Assembly (NCBI GenBank): GCA_000934385.1
Contig: KN880832.1
Span: forward strand, 1 to 16,202
DNA: 16,202 nucleotides
Direction of reading: 5' to 3'
Source of the DNA: Cylindrobasidium torrendii FP15055 ss-10
Taxonomy: Eukaryota > Basidiomycota > Agaricomycetes > Agaricales > Physalacriaceae
Shown here: positions 16,040 through 16,202 of the stretch, piece by piece
Layout: every line of letters begins with the position of its first letter
How positions within the stretch are numbered: the stretch's first letter is position 1
Notes under the pieces: generated by a model
Told to the model about the DNA's origin: nothing
The model's database searches: none
What the model saw: the letters and a program-made list of their open reading frames with translations, nothing else
Position numbers and translations under genes: made by a program

Positions 16040-16202
16040 CGGTCGTTATATTCTGTTGGTAGGTTGGTAGCTACATACATAGAATATGCTAGAAATATAC
16101 AAATATTCATAACTTGTTCCGGAGCATCAATGCACGGATGCTCACCGCATTCATTGAGTAGGACGTGGAAAGAGTTTCTCAAGTCCTGCTTGCGACCATG
16201 CT
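16040..16202. other. Right edge, nothing recognised
   Basis: AT-rich sequence without a supportable gene. A minus-strand open frame that crosses into the tandem repeat is probably chance. Confidence 0.4.

Overview
The window is nuclear DNA of a mushroom-forming basidiomycete (Agaricomycetes). The evidence is: genes broken by short GT-AG introns (51-149 nt, some with a visible CTAAC branch site), a multi-pass DUF6535 protein (a family essentially confined to Agaricomycetes), a secreted expansin-like protein of the fungal type, and a tRNA gene with an 11-nt intron behind the anticodon loop. There are no operons. Naive ORFs are misleading here because several introns are open and exactly 51 nt long.

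Three protein genes can be supported. (1) 2850-1088, minus: a two-exon gene for a roughly 537-residue Ser-rich, low-complexity protein; its splice junction completes a cysteine-rich knot. (2) 10077-7841, minus: a five-exon gene for a 675-residue DUF6535 membrane protein. (3) 14723-13632, minus: a seven-exon gene for a 207-residue secreted protein with a signal peptide, a double-psi beta-barrel (expansin/RlpA-like), a Gly/Ser linker and a CBM5/12-like chitin or polysaccharide-binding module. A weaker spliced candidate lies at 14963-15593 (plus). A tRNA-Arg(TCG) gene is at 15671-15753.

The rest is mostly duplicated and decayed sequence. The left third is an imperfect head-to-head inverted duplication: gene (1) and its 3' flank (871-2468) are partly repeated in inverse orientation at 3459-4842, where only a truncated exon-1 piece and the 3' flank are recognisable. 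A second relic, of exon 2, lies at about 6222-6340 with an in-frame stop. A roughly 215-bp direct repeat occurs at 3197-3451 and again at 7187-7397 plus 7782-7820; in the second copy the two parts are separated by about 384 bp. Another direct repeat links 6755-7110 with 11465-11925. A 5'-truncated non-LTR retrotransposon (12786-13238) has a poly(A)-rich tail and a perfect 12-bp target-site duplication.

The right edge, past the tRNA, carries a GC-rich 32-bp tandem repeat built from CACGGCCGTG palindromes. The window looks like a gene-poor, repeat-rich accessory block in which local duplications have produced gene relics. The three genes show no sign of acting together. I found no defence system, gene cluster or other clearly new machinery; the most unusual items are the duplicated Ser/Cys gene with its relics and the palindromic tandem repeat.
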